Shown here one piece after another: positions 48,359 to 63,048 of a stretch of 64,000 bases of DNA. The number at the start of each line of letters is the position of its first letter. Position 1 is the stretch's first letter. The DNA lies in assembly GCF_002443255.2 (NCBI RefSeq), contig NW_019211454.1:52828118-52892117 (forward strand), given 5' to 3'. A model generated the notes under the pieces. The model was not told the DNA's origin and ran no database searches. It saw nothing but the letters and a program-made list of their open reading frames with translations. This DNA comes from Varroa destructor (lineage: Eukaryota > Arthropoda > Arachnida > Mesostigmata > Varroidae). The position numbers and the translations under genes are program-made.

Positions 48359-51300
48359 ACATATATATGTGAATTTTTACCCATCTACGTATTTATATAT
48401 CTCAGAATGTTTTAAATAGTATACAAGGTTATGAAGGAGGTGGACGTAAATGTGAAGTTTTAGAAAAAAACAACGTGGCTGGTTTGCGCTTTTGATAGAA
48501 CTTAGTTTGCTACAGCATAGCCAATGATATTTTGGGAAAGACACATCGTCGGCACCGACGCCATTCACGTATTCACGCTTGATCAAACGTAGCACTGACT
48601 AACTTCGACTTCAACCTATTCAATTCTACCTAAATAGGTGATACTATGACCTGTAGCGATATAAATAATAAATATCTTATTGACCTGACGCTGACAATGG
48701 TGTATCTATCAGATTTGCTTGCATCAGTTGCCCCACTGATCCACTAAACTATATCTGTATTGACGATGGCGATTCACGATGACATGTATGACACATGTCC
48801 AAAGTGCGTATCTAAAGACCTGCAAAATGTCAAAATTTGTTGAAAAATAAGTGTCTTCCTAAGTCACATGCGAAGTGAAACGCCGTTTTCGCTTAATAAT
48901 CGTACGTGGAGAGCAATACTTTGTTCAAGCAATGCAACCATGTTCCAACATGTGTCCTGCCTTTTTAGCAGGCAGTAGATCCAAAGACATACAGAAGTGC
49001 TGTTTTTTTTTTTATTAATTAACAGTATATGGTTGATGGAAGATATTTACAAATTAGGAGAAGAAAATTAGAAGATTTACTTACTCAATTTAATGATTTT
49101 CCACACATGGGTCTAATCATAGTGAGAAAATCAGGCGTGCGCTATGCATGCGTTTGAAAACAAATCGTTAAGCATGGTAATTCACTTAAAGCTGCCGGGA
49201 CGACCTTGAGCTGGTACACCCCACCTCGGCCTTCGATCCACAGACCTCTACAATGTTAATTATAGCATTCATAAACTTCCTGAACAAAACGGTTTAATGA
49301 TTGAAGCGCTATTGATAATTAATAATAAGTGATAATTTGCTGTAAGTGACTGATAATTAATATACTGCGTTGAAAGTTTTCGGTTCATACTTCATTGTTC
49401 GTCAAAGTTTGTTTACATGTAGCATCGCTAACTATAAAAAAATGACCAACAACAGTTATAATAAACTGTCGTGTACGACGTTCGTTGTTTTTACTTTAAA
49501 ATTTAATTAGAAAGTGATTAGTCAAACGCACGTCATTTTTTCTGTTTATTTATTAATTAGGCTCTAAATTGATTGTGAAGCATCTTCACAGAGCTAGCGG
49601 CGATACGTTTTTAATTCAACAGCGTTGCCGACAGCTCTGTAACAGGAAACACTCCCTTCGATCAGCTATCGCCGCTGTGCTAGAAGACAGAGGTGTTAAA
49701 AATTCGATGAATCAGATAAAACCTGTTGTGTTTATTAAGTGGCCCGAGCCACCCGTATCGCGTTTTCCGAAATGGGTCGCTCTTATTAAAGACCTGCGAA
49801 CACATGCTGTTGCAGAAAAATGATTTAAAAGCACGAGATCTTGCCGTCAAATGGATGGTTGGTAGATAAATTTGATATGATCACAAACATGTCAGATTGC
49901 TTGCGCGATTACGTACTCAATCATACAGAATCATAAATTTCCGTTAAAACTGTAGTGCTCAGTACGACATTATTTAATTCGGACAGATGCATAAACCTAG
50001 TTACTGCTTATCCACTTCGTTTTATGCTCGAGGGTAGCCGTCGAAAGTAGCATTAACGACGCAAGTACCGAACGTAGAATCCAAACAAAAAACACTTATT
50101 TTACACCCCTGTCCACTGGGCTTTAATATATATATATATATATTGCTATATCTACACATTAAACAGACGCCAAAAAGCTCAGCTGAGGATAAGGGTAATT
50201 TTCAGAAGCCATCCTTATTCGGCTAGCAAAGCCCATAAAGTATCTGAATCGATAAGAAGTATACAGCCTTTCTGAACTATCACACTGTCACTGTTGAACA
50301 CGCGTCTGATTCTCTTGATGAACCAATGTAAAATTACTTAGAGTGTATGATGTATATCACAAAGAAAAAAGAAAGAAAGTGGGACTAATGCTGACGCACA
50401 TTATAAAGCACTATAACTGGCCGTAGGGCAAATACACAACAGGCGTGACGCATTCTAGCTATTGTACGTAAATTTATTGCACTACACATATCTGTTGAGT
50501 CACGTTTCATAAAGGTACGGCGTGCCAGGAACGCACTGGAACTATTTTCAGAGGGCCGTGAACATGCGCTCATTTTAACTTCAAAGAAAATTCAGTTGAC
50601 CCTGAAACAAGGACCAACTCGTCATAACAAAGATAATAAGTGCGTGCTTAAAACGTGCGTGATGATTAAATATTGTGCAAAATTTGTACGCCTTAACGTG
50701 TAACATCGAACGTAATGATTAAGTCAACATAGATTTGAGTTTTTCATTTAAAAAGGTAAAAAATCATTGCTGAAAATCCCAGAATTTTATTGTGTTCACC
50801 AGCGGGCGGTTCTGGAAGGAAACCCGAACGGTTAATATTTTTCCGCCTCTTTGCACCTTTTAAAAATTTTGATTTTTTAAATTTTGGCCAACTGTAACTG
50901 GACGGTGTAAAGTGTTTGTGCAACACTTTAGCAAACCCACGTCAATCAGTAAGAATGGCGTCAATTATGGTTACTGTTAGGAAGTTATTGGTTATTTGAA
51001 GTAAGGCATTTTTAAAAATTAGATATAAAAGATTTTGACGAAGCACCGAAGTCATGATCAAAGCAGATGTTACTTACAGTTACTAAATGCGCCCGCCGGA
51101 GTTTTTCCTATTACCACATGCTGCATTTGCATATATTTTTTTTTTATAAAAGCGATTTTTAAACAAGCGAAATCAATTTTGTCTCAATTTTTGTTGAACC
51201 TTTTATACCTTTCATAGAAATGACCACCTTGTTATCCAATACGAATATCAGGGGGTAGATGGTTGTCAAGAAGAATATATAGTAGGCTGAACTCTACATT

Positions 51301-52771
51301 ACAATCGTCAAAACATCTAATATATTTACCATAAAGTGACCGTGGCTATCAATTATTCATTATACTTTGTAAATAATTACAAATTTTAGGAAAAGCTGTA
51401 CAAAACAGAAGGTAGTACTTCTAGTAGTTTGGACTTCGATTTCTGGACACGTGAGTCTGAAAGAGTAGAGGCCTTAAAAAGCTTTAGAGATACTTCGGAT
51501 TTTCCATAAACCTTTCCACATTAAGCGTTTCAGTCCGGCGTAAGTATCAGTCCGGCCATAGTATCTTCGACGGAAGTTGATAAGGCTCCAATCTGTCATT
51601 GCGCACTATCACTCGCCTAAGCAATTAAAAGATGGTGAGCCATTCTTTATGGGCCCCCACAAGGGCCTTTAGGTTGTCAAATCATCGACAATGTTCTGAC
51701 AGCAGCATTCAGGTTCAAGGTGGGCTTTTAGTAGATATTTAGGCCTTTAGTTGAAACAAATGCTGTTCCTACCACAAGCCTAAATTTTTTCAACTCTGAT
51801 GTTATAGTTGATCGCGTAAGACGATCTTTGATTCCTTACCCAGTAATATATTAGTGATGTATCTTCGTATATGAATTTTATTAAGTTTTCGGGAAGTTCG
51901 GGATTCTGTTAATATCAACAAATGATATAGCACTGTATAGACCATTACTATGTAATTTATGAACTAACCAGATGATATATGATGTGCAGTATAATCAGGC
52001 TGGTCCCGTCGATTAGCGGCTATTGTAGTCAAATAACATTTTTCTACAAGTCAGGTCTCATAGCGTTGTTGAGTAGACTTTCACAACACGCTACCCGATG
52101 CAGATTTTCCTCTTGTTTATAAAAACTGTGGGGCCCATTTATATTCCTATTATAATAACAACAGAAAATAACATATTTCTTCACAGAATTTTCCTCTTAT
52201 AAAGCAGATGCATACCTAATTGATGTTTATTGGCTTATCAAGCAACAATCGTTTCGACATTTCAGACCGAATCAGAAGAAGACAAAATATGCAGAATGTT
52301 TGATAAGCACTGCAAAGACTGTGCTTATCAAGTTGATTTCAATGGACTACCATAAAATGTGTTATACACAGATGCACACTGCTTTCTCGTTCCTTCGTTG
52401 ACAACATTGACATTATCGATATCGTCGATCAACGACTTTAGCATCACGATCAGCGTGAACAGCTCTGCTAAACGAGCAAACACTGACGGTGTGTGCCGCA
52501 GCCGCAGTACAAATCGATTGTCGATGGTTATTAGCTATGCACAACAGCTCTATGTATACGCGAATAACATGTACATGTATTGGTAGAGCATGCATCGGCA
52601 GCTCTATATTCTCACTACCCTTGTTGCAAACATTGCACATAACGGCAGCGGAATTGCGAGCGATACCAGCCAACAGCCAGCAGCCAACTAGCTGCGGCCG
52701 CGGTTACGTTACTATTGCGTATGTAATTAGGTACAAAAAAGCGCCATGTAACATCACAACAAACACACGCA

Positions 52772-52927
52772 TTACGTCCCACGGACGCTCCGGGCTGTGT
52801 TTGCTATTGCTTTGACTGTCGCCGGTTCTGTCAGAGCTTCTGCTCTTGTTCCGATGCCATTCCTAAGGCGAACACCGGATCGATCGATGGGTACCGTATA
52901 TATGCATTTTGGAAAGCAGCAGCATCG
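52772..52927 (-). CDS. Candidate terminal exon following the 53083-53184 exon
   Basis: An excellent acceptor (GGTGTTGTTTTCAG) opens a phase-0 frame of 51 codons to a TAA at 52772-52774. It begins R-C-C-C-F-P-K-C and ends in an Ala/Thr/Arg-rich tail. The phase fits the exon ending at 53083 across a 155-nt intron. The Cys run comes from GCTGCTGCT on the other frame, so low-complexity chance is possible. The family is unknown. Confidence 0.27.
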   Translation of the reverse strand, partial: RCCCFPKCIYTVPIDRSGVRLRNGIGTRAEALTEPATVKAIANTARSVRGT

Positions 52928-53082
52928 CTGAAAACAACACCGATACCGACAACAACTGCATGAATATCGTCATAAATTAGAAAAGCACGAATGGCATCAG
53001 CAGGAATACCATGAAGAGAACGGATTCCGGGGCGTTGCCGGTTCCATTGCAGCGCCCAGTGGTGCTGTTGGTGCAACCCTAC

Positions 53083-53184
53083 CTGACTGTGCACCTCTAG
53101 TAGATCTGCTACCTTTCCACGGTTTTCGCTGCGGTCATCATCGTTGCTTGTCTCACTGCCGCTACTTCTACTTGTATGCACTGG
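53083..53184 (-). CDS. Candidate internal exon, acidic Ser-rich
   Basis: This 102-nt segment starts after an acceptor (CATACTTCAG) and ends at CAG|GTAGGG, in phase 0 at both ends. It reads 34 residues including SRSSGSETSNDDDRSENRG, a hydrophilic acidic linker-like sequence. An alternative donor, AAG|GTAGCA, lies within it. The phase and the neighbouring acceptor at 52928 support it; no domain is recognised. The same frame stays open to 52831, so an unspliced ORF is also possible. Confidence 0.3.
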
Positions 53185-56100
53185 CTGAAGTATGTTTTCT
53201 ATGTATGTAGCTAGCTATTTGGAAGCAGCTTGTTTGTAGTTCCCTGCTATTAGTGGTGTTTTTTTATGTTTTTCGACGTCCCTATTGCGCCGCCACCGTA
53301 TCTACGGCGCGATTATTCGAATCCTATGTCTTTTTGCTGTACGTTTTCTCGCAATTCCATCAACTTTTAGATTTGTTTAGCTGTATCTTGTCCGGCTCTG
53401 TCCCGTTTTCTCGGATGCTTCTATCGCCTTTCCATTTCTGCTTTTGTTTTTGAAGAGATATAATAGCTTCATGTATGCGGTAGATGTTGATGTCGTTGTC
53501 GTTGCTGCCGACGTCGCGTTTTCCCACTGAAAATTCCTGCCGCAACAGCTGCATGTATTGATAGTGTGGATCTTAAATGCGCATGCTCATATATGCAACA
53601 TGTCCTCGATTCTGTCAGCTGTACGCTATTATGAAGGTCATCGCAAGCGGCTCGCGAAAGTCTGATTACTTCTGTTGGGGTTGGTGACGATTTAGGTGGA
53701 CACATCTGAGAGAAAATTGCTCGGATATATTGATTTGATTGCTACGGGCTAAGCTGAGCTTTGGAGTATGCTTTTCCCGTCGTACAGAGGTAGTTAACTG
53801 CTCCCGTTGTTTGTTCTATTATCTTGGATCAGTTTCATCCTTTGTCAACGCTGCGTTATTATAGCGCAAAATGCTTCAGTATGGATTAAGTGCAGAAGGT
53901 GCAATCAAGCTAATTACCTTTTCACCCCTACACACTTTGGACCAGCGACGACTACAAATAAAAATTTTTTGCATGCAATACCTCTAAGCTCTAGCAAAAG
54001 CATTCCGTTGTTGTCGCCGTATGCGTATTATTTGACCGTATATCTGTTTGTATCTGTACGTGTCCGTATGAGTCAATAAACATTTACAAACAACATTTAT
54101 TTTGTCTATAAGAAGATATGGAGCTCTTCATTGTGGCTAATGTGTTGCTGTTACTTGGTTGTATTGTACAAATATGTTTGTTTTGCACGGCAGTGCATAG
54201 CCTATAGATGCCTTACGCGTCTGGTGGATCGTTGTTCCTGTTCGTCGTCTGGACTGTCGAGCATCATTGGTACAGTCAATCATAAAAAGTAACGAAGGAC
54301 GGTGGCCGAAAATCTATTCACACCCCAAAACTGTCATGTATATATATATAAGGCGCGTATGATTGATTTGCGTTTTAATCGCTAGATTTTTATGTAACTA
54401 AAAACAAGTCTGGCAAGGCCTTGGAGCCTTGTTGTCGGAATTGACTGTGGCAATCAATGGTGCCTGGCACTAGCTATTGGCTCGCGATCGCCAATACCCA
54501 CTGATCATTTTTTAGTCTGTCTTTTTTCTCGATCGGCTCGCCGTGTACCGGTATTTGTTTAGTTTTATATATTTTCAATAGCAGGTGAGTGACCGTAACC
54601 GAAGTCGATTAAAGCTTCAAGATGTTTCCAGCCTCTGATATAAGCAATTGGTAAGCAATCATCGATAACGATAATACTATAATAGCTATAAACTCATGCG
54701 ATCAGTTATTAGAAATTTTTTCTACCACTCGATTACGTTCGACTGCAAGATAAAGCTGTAGTTCGAAGTTTTGTGGGGCAGTTTGTAACTGGCTTGTTCG
54801 AGCACGACAAAAATGCGTTTTTCAGGCCCAGCAAAACGTTTTCGTACAAACTATAATGAAAAATAATTTTCATGCATTCGATGTGCTCGACAATCTATAC
54901 GTTTCCATTTATGGCTGCTGATACGGGAACTGTTTCGTATCCAATCTTATTTATAGATAATACAAAAATTGGAAAAGAAAACAGCGCGTGTATTATACGC
55001 TACAGATGTTTCAGTCCATGCTCTCTGTTTCGCCCATTTTTTCACAGTCTATACGCTATGTTGTTACTTTCGCTATATTTCTCCGAGAAAAAAACGGTTA
55101 ATTGAACTGGACCTTTTAAGTTTTGCTGTCAGCTACAACGAAGCGAAGCGATTGAAACATCCTAATTGACATATAGCCTGTATCAGCGACGTCTTTAAAT
55201 AGATATGTGTTCTGTTAATTACTGTCGTCCGGAAACGCCACCTCGAGGCCGGCACGTATATTGAGCCCGGCAAAGAAAATAGATTTTTTCTACATTATTG
55301 TATGGTTCATTTGAACGCTAAAAATTAATCCACATTATTTTCAGTGATATAAATACACGAGGACGTTGGACATCATCAGGGTTCAGTCAGCGGTATCCCA
55401 ATAAATCATTCTCCTATCTAGCAAGTGGATCGCCAGGCACATGTTCCTTGGAGAAAAACCTATTGAAAGAAAAAGAAAGAACAATTCAAACAAAGATAAA
55501 TCAGCACGGTTCCAACTCAAATCATCGCTACCCGCCACCCGATGTGTAACACTCGGTAAATTTAGCATATTGATTATGATTGCCTGTACTTGAAATTTCA
55601 GTGTTGATTATTTCGTTTCAGACAAATTGCTCTTCCGCTAAATAGAGCAACGACACGAGGACGTAACGAATTAGAAAGGCTAGTAATATTGGATAGGACA
55701 ACTATTCCATCGCGGAATCAAACCGTAATCCTCACAGATTCTACAGAGTGCCTACACTACATTTTTACTATGTATCTGCATGCATAAACACACAGATGCA
55801 CGTGACGGTAACAATAATAAGTATTTCACTTCGATACATTCGTAATAAAAGTCGGACTGATTGGAAAAAAAGGGCCTGCGTCGGCCATGTTTCGTTAAAA
55901 AAAAAACTGCTTAACACAACAATAATTAGAAAAAGCAATAAAGGGTAATTATAAAGGTAATTTTTTTCAATCAAGTATCCGATAAGGCAGCTATGGAAAT
56001 AACTTGATAAATTTTACTCTATTTAAACTGTGAGAGGAGGTTTGATGCTTTCGTATCCGCCTAATACCAGGTTATGATTAAGAGTGAGTTATAGTATGGT

Positions 56101-59100
56101 CTGTCTACATGCTTGGAGGTACATTTTACCCTATTTTTCCAAGTTTGATGTTACTAGTTTCGAAGCTGGCAGAAAATGCTTGATGGCTCCTCTGAAAGCG
56201 GTTTGTGAATGAGCCAGTGGTGCGTGAAGTGTTTCGCAGAAGAGTGTTTCAATGGAACCTCATGCGTTTATACTCTTCTAACTAAAAACATGCGGTCAAG
56301 ATCACAGAAGAAAAACTTGAAATACTGACCTGTACGTCTGGTTGAATCGAAAATGGCTTTTTGAAATTCTTGTTGAAGCTCAGTTGTATAGACTTTTGGT
56401 TTTCAATATTGATATTTTTATTACCAACTTGATAAGGTTGCATTATTGAATACCTTTTCTTAATCCAAGAGTAGTATTTGCCTACTTGTTAATGTTGTAT
56501 AACATCACAGACCGATCGCCATTTTTGCCTGGGTAAACCCTTTCTCATAGCTAAATCTCAAAAGTATATAACACATCACGAGTGCTATTAATGATAACCG
56601 AAATCATTGGCAAGATAGAGAAGGGAAAAACTTCTACGATGTGGCTTGGTTCGAAAGTCTTGAACCTGCTCGCTTTCGAACAGAAATGCAGATAAATAAT
56701 TACACAAACAAGGCTTATCCTGACAACAGGTTATCCTGACAGGCCGTTGTAAATAAAAGGACGTTGAGGTTAGTTTTCAGGGCGATCATGATGCAACTGG
56801 TCTAGGCGGGTCCAGATATGCGAGATATTTATTTAGGCAAAAAGAGAACATTTAGGATCGCATTTGTCCCTCCCCCTCCCAATAGCTGATGCGAAATAGC
56901 AATACGACAAATTTTTTACTTTACCTTACGTATATGGCATGAACTTGGTTTTATTCATAGTAGCTAATAGTCAACTTAAATAAGTGAGCCAAATATAGGT
57001 CGTTGCAGTAACCTGTAAAACATCTAACTGCGGCTGCAATATACAAGACAATAAGCTGCCTGGGGGTTGGGTTATTATTCTGTCTTACTATATGCACTAC
57101 TAAAACCTTCGTGTTTGTCGTTATATCTCTGTAGTTAAAATCGTTCAAACCTATGTGGCGAATCTATTGATTTGAGGAGCTCAAAGCATTGACCTCATAC
57201 GTGATGCTGATGTAAATGGCGATGTAGAGATATTGACAAAACATCAATGATATACATCAGGACGGTATGAGGTAGTCAGCAGCGCCGAGGACGTAGAACC
57301 AAAAAACTTCTATTTCGAATTGGATTGCGCACAAATAAATTGATTGGTCTCATACTTGAAAATTTACGAATGGAGCAAATCGTTATAGCTTGCTCCATTG
57401 ACACCCCTCCTAAATATATGAGTATTTAATATTTGCGTATAACATGTTAAATTTAATGTTAACTTTCTTCCTCGACATTTAAACGATAACTGGAAAAATA
57501 TCGCCTAAAAGGAACATCACAAGCATAAGATAAGGTAACGACATTTTTTCTTTTCCTAAAATTCACAATTCTCTAAATGCGAATATTACTCACTTTTTTG
57601 TATTTATGAGTAACCCTAGGTCGGTTCAACTGAAGATATCATTTTTCGTGCATTTTTCCTATCCTTGTAATTGAAACGTACGTACATTGATATTTATTTA
57701 AAGCGATATGTACAGTACGAGTGATTACTGGTAACTGGTACTAGGGTAATCCTTTTAGATACTCAGGTTAAAACTCCGCCAGTGTAAGATAAGTGTTTCA
57801 CGGCCTGTCTGCTGTCTGCTCACGGCGTGTTCAAAGATAGCCCAATTTAATAAGAGTAGCGTCGATCGCCCATACTTCTAATCAATCAACGGCACCAAAC
57901 GATACTGCGACAAATTCATCGAATTGTTTATTACGTGTGTAATAGAGGATTATCCACGTGTCTCGCTCCACTAGCAAGTTGAAATAAATACTTTCCAAGG
58001 AAAACGAGTTATGAAAATCGATATATTCGCTTTCCTATTTTTACCTGAAAATTAACCAATTTATAAAGCGGAAAACACTTTAATAAATCTACTATGTTGA
58101 GGTATAATAAGTGATGGTCCTAACGACATAAGGTCGTCAACGAGCTCCGTGGATTAGAAATGTGTACGAAGGTGACAAAAGCTAAGGATAATAATACAAT
58201 GCGGAATGGTGCTCGAAAAAAAATAAAATCTATAAATATAAATATTATTATCTCAGAAAGTCAGATTGGTTTATTCAAACATAGAGCTGACATCAGCTAA
58301 AGTGGCAAGCAGCCAGCTAAACCCAGCCCAAACACCAAGAAGAAGACTCGATTAATACAAGCGTAATCGATGCTCATAAGCTCTCTGAAAAGAGAGGGAG
58401 TTAATCAGTCTCTAGCATGCATAAAATGTACACGCTAAACCTCATAAAGTGATTCGGCTGTTTAGTTTCCTTAAATGAACACAATGTGTTATCATTTCTC
58501 AGGTCATCCCGACTGGGCTTAAACTCTATCTCATTATTGTCCGCGCTCATTCAACACCATCTCACTGTGATACTTCTTAGTAATTTATTTATGAGTGAAA
58601 ATCCCTTCGCACTAGACCGTTAATGGCTGCATTCATTCAAAAATCCTGCTTTACTAGATGAAATAACATTGAGTTTATAAGAAAAACAATTGAACATCAG
58701 TTGAAAAAAAAACCGTAAATCATTGCAGTATTAGGCTGGTTAGAGAGTAATAGAGGTTTTTCTCCTGACGAAAACAATGAGTTGCTTTCAAATCAGTGTG
58801 CCAATTATGTATTTGTCATCACAAGCTGCGATCTTCAGAAGATCGAATGAAGCTCAGCCAATGCATCCAGAAATTCTCGCGTCTGTTGTCGAAGAACTTA
58901 TTTAGCAAGTTTGTGAAATCCCTTTTGTTGTTAAATACATCGTTACAAAATACATCTCTATGCAATTGGGATAGGTGGTGGTAATCCGTTAGCGCAAGGC
59001 GTACAGTGAGCAAAAAAGGAATTTACTCAAGGTCTTTCAGGGCGGCTTTAACGACGTTCACCAGACGCAATCTGGTGTTATCGTAAGGAAGCATAACTTT

Positions 59101-62100
59101 GCATTGTCTGTCTTCTCTGTTGGAAATCGTTTTTATTTAATGCCAGCCTTTCACAGATCGTTGTCTAGCGCCCTGTTATTTTTAAACGTTTCCGAGCTTA
59201 TAAGACCCTTCCAGTTTCACCGATATGGTGTTCTAGCTACAGGTTTGGCATAACTCTGGGCCTATGCTTACATTTGGAAGCTATCTCTTGTTGTTTTTGA
59301 TACACAACAGCATAATGCACGCTTTCGCGGCACCCGTAACAAGTCTGCGTAGAATTGACCTTGTAGTTTGGCGCTTCGCGACATCCTGAGAAATAATAGG
59401 ACGTGCCTTTTTGTACCTCTTAGCAGATTTGCTGGGTTTTCAGACGCTTCTTTTTTTGCAGTAAAGTTCCGTACTTAAGTTGCCCTATCATAACCGACCG
59501 AAGCGAGTCGGTACAACTTCTTTGAGTGAAATCTGGAGCAACAGGCAATATATCGAAAATACATCAATGTGATTAACTCGATAGGGTCTATTTCTTCTTC
59601 TTTCGTTATTATGCGCGGTCGACTTACCGCCATAAGATCCTTTAGTGTAATTTTTATTTGACGCTGGATGCAAACCATACAACTAGTAGGCGGTTGCAAT
59701 AGGGTGCCATATATGGCAAATCAGTGTAATTAATGAAATAACTTTCTAAAGAAGTTGATGCTTATTCAATTTCAGTTTACAAAGTTGGAAGTCAAGCCTT
59801 AGTTGTACAGACGTGCTAATTCATGTTCCCAGAACAAGTAGTGGTTAAATAAACCATAGCGTTTCAACATAAAACCGGACGTTGTAGACGACCAATAATT
59901 TTCTTAGCCAACACCGATCGAGCTGTAGTTTTGTCACTTCTATCATATCAAACGTTTACTTTTTTCATTCCTTAATGAATTTAATTAATAATTCCTTAAT
60001 TCCAGCAACTTTCTTTCAGTCTATATCGGAATATCGGAAGTACCAATTAACTATAGCCGTTGGTAAGAGCTTTTGTTATTCAAATAGTTATATATACCAG
60101 AACTAAAGTTTTTCTTTAACTATAAGAATGCACATAATAAGTAATAGCTGCATTATTACTCAAAACTGTACAAGTGTTAAATGTGTCGATTTTTATCATT
60201 TACAGAAGTGCGGTAGGTGTGTTATAAAGTGATCATTTTGTTACTGAGTTTCTATAAAGCTCGTTACCGTTTTGAGATCACGAGATACATATTTTGACAT
60301 TGTACACTTTAATACTAAAAATATCCATCAAATCAAGCCAACTGGCGGGTTGTCTATTAATAAGTAGTGGAAGTAACAGTGTGCAGATAAATTTTGAACT
60401 TGGTAAGTCGTCGAACCCAGTAGGCCAATATTTTTTTCCGAAAATTGTACAAAAATAAAAAATAACATGTGGAAATCAGTGTGTACTCCGCGTAGTTGTA
60501 GCCAGCGTTAAATCGATGCGATAACGCCTCGTCGTACGAAAAGTTCACGGTTTGCTAATGCGTCTACAAGTCCAAAATCTCGCAGTTGCGCAATTTCGTG
60601 GCATCAGAGCAATAGTAAATCACATTATACCAATACATTTCGAATTGTTTCTGTCTTTGTTCTGCATCTCAAAGCATAATAAGCTATCTGACCAACTCTT
60701 GACAAAGTACCAAGCTTCCGCTAGCCTCAAGTACCCAGGTTAAAATATTTTAATGAACACATTACATTTAAAAACGTATTCAATATTCTAACAAGTTTTC
60801 AACTAGATTGAATTCAATACACTTTTTCTTTATTTCAACATAAAAAAACATTCTCTAAAAATATTCGCTTGACACGTTGCGAGCTTAACGGTAGCCATAG
60901 TACTGGCATGTAACGAAACTGTGTTATATATTTAAATTTTATCCGCCCCGAATACCTTGTTCATGATGTTCTTGAACATCCCTTTCTAAAGTATATACAT
61001 AGTTATTCTTGTATACAATATATGTGCGCTGAAGCCTCGTCTCACTTCATTTAGTGTACACCAAGTGTGCTGTCATTATCTATTTCGTTTTTCCTACGGG
61101 AGAACACCTGTTATCGCCATACCATCACTGTAGCAAGAAATAAATATCCTAACTGGTTTTCGACTTCTCATCAGATCTACGTTATCATTAAAGAGGGGCT
61201 TTTTATATGTTACAATAGTGTTATATGTTCACCTAAGTTTTCTCTCAATCTATCCATTAGGGCTTTTCTGAGGTATTTTCAATATTTTGAGTCCAACAAA
61301 GGTACGCTAAAAAAAAAACTTCCTGCACGTTGCCTTCGACCGACAAGACACATAGAATCATTGGGATGGAATACAACTAACCTTTATAACTGGTTTATCT
61401 ATATATGACTCGAATAATCATAATTTCACTTCATTCATGACGGATTTCCTTTGAATAGACTTTAATCCTTCTCTATGTGATATGGCTCGTGGATATCCTA
61501 TTACCAACGAAAGCCACTTCGGTTGAACCTGATCGTAACACGTTACCTTTCTCCTATTCTAAAGGCAGCTTAACTAACAACAGTAGTTTTTGTAAAGGCA
61601 TTTTCTTGAATGTCTTTTGGTAAACAATTCTTTAAACTGTTTGTAAAATTTACTAATCATTAAGCTAAGAAATGAAAAGCTTACCATTCTATATGTTTTT
61701 TCTTTATGTTATATATTAGATCAATTATATTAGCACTTATCATATATCATAATACACTGATATAAATAAAAATTAGTACAAACAATTAAATGGTCGGGTT
61801 CAATTCAACACGAGGCAGTGGTGCAAATTTTGACAGTGAATTTAGTTCCCGAAACTGCCATTAAATTCATAAAATCTGTTTCTCGATTTAACCACACTTG
61901 TGCAGTCAATCTCTGCATATCTATTAGCTTTTTTTTAGAATACTAGAGCTCTTTTCATGGTCCGTTAGAAAACGTTTTCTTTGCTCTTTGCTATTTTCAG
62001 ATTTTTGTTCGGATTTTTTCATTGATAAAGATCATCTAGACATTTAGCTAAAAATATTTTCTTTTAGACATGTGCGGATAATACTAGATAGCTGAAAATA

Positions 62101-62639
62101 CTGCTCAAGAATAGCTTGTTAATTATTTCCTTTACATTTAAATTTTTAGGTACATCTTTTAGCTACATCATTCTCGACATATGTTCCGAGGAGTGCTGTC
62201 AGCTATTGACGCAAGCATTAACCGAATAGCAAGTGTCAAAATGTTGTTCTTTGCATCCTACATACACATATTTAGAGATGAGAGTGCTTCCGACAAAATA
62301 TTGAGAATAGGTTGAAAAAGAAAAACCGCTTTTTATGTAATGTTATTACTACTATAATGTTATTACTATTAGTTTATAGCTAATATTTGCATATTTTTTA
62401 GAGTACGAAAAATAAGAATAAAAAGCAGTCAATGAAAACTGCCATCACCTTCTAAACAACCTAGTAATAATAAAAAGTGTCTGGTACCGTAGGAAAAGCA
62501 TAGCGGTGAAAAGGACAAACGCCGTGTAGTGCTAAATAATAAATTATTATCAAGAAGGAAACTGACAAGACTACCTGCATAGCTTGAAAGATAGGAGATA
62601 TTACAAATTTACAAAGCATTTCCATTATGTTTCGCTAAA
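53185..62639. other. Gene-poor stretch
   Basis: AT-rich non-coding DNA. Short hairpins are present at 59059-59077 (CACCAGA/TCTGGTG) and 60965-60980 (GATGTTC-TT-GAACATC). A TTATCCTGACA direct repeat lies near 56714 and 56731, and a duplicated TAATGTTATTACTA near 62338-62370. No gene was supported. Confidence 0.5.
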
Positions 62640-62990
62640 TTATATATATCCTTCGCCAATCGTGAACCTTCCCAAATTACTGGTGAATAAGAATCTACTG
62701 TCTTGGAATTCTGTCGGCTCCTTGTTTATTAAGCTTCGATATAAATCATTCGTGATTGACCACAGGTTTTTCAGCTGGTTTTGAGTGTGGCAAACACCTA
62801 TCTTTGTAGCTCTACGAATGCACAAAAGATACAGGCTTTTATCTCCCATGCTTGTGTGATATTTGATAACACGCCTGTAATCAACACATTTGCTATGGTC
62901 CTGTACTGTAATGAACTCAATACCATCCTGGTATATTCTACCGCTGTCACCATATAGAACGCAATCCACTACAAATAAATGCACTATTGA
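62640..62990 (-). CDS. Candidate terminal exon, four-cysteine protein of unknown family
   Basis: This is a 116-codon minus-strand frame ending in TAA at 62640-62642. Possible acceptors are GAGATTTAG at 62991 (phase 0) and ATTTATTTGTAG about 24 nt further in. The peptide looks like a folded domain rather than noise. It has four evenly spread cysteines in the contexts VDCVLYGDSG, HSKCVDYRR, LYLLCIRR and GVCHT, with mixed charged and aromatic residues. An extracellular disulphide-bonded domain is possible, but I cannot name a family. A phase-compatible 90-nt exon lies upstream at 63049-63138. The length is within the chance range for 64 kb. Confidence 0.4.
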   Translation of the reverse strand, partial: SIVHLFVVDCVLYGDSGRIYQDGIEFITVQDHSKCVDYRRVIKYHTSMGDKSLYLLCIRRATKIGVCHTQNQLKNLWSITNDLYRSLINKEPTEFQDSRFLFTSNLGRFTIGEGYI

Positions 62991-63048
62991 CTAAATCTCC
63001 CCAAATATAATGATATGCATAAACGAAAACAATATGGTATAAACGTAC

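Larger units (their letters stand above)
31255..52771. other. Long gene-poor stretch
   Basis: About 21 kb without a recognisable gene. It contains the 41-nt palindrome, the TTAATTAA cluster, hairpins and microsatellites. A CpG-rich patch at 33430-33860 includes TGACGTC (a CRE/AP-1-like site, 33849-33855). Weak protein-like ORFs occur on the plus strand at 34506-34856 and 35037-35267 and at 49569-49823; none has a family match or a complete splice context. Confidence 0.5.
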
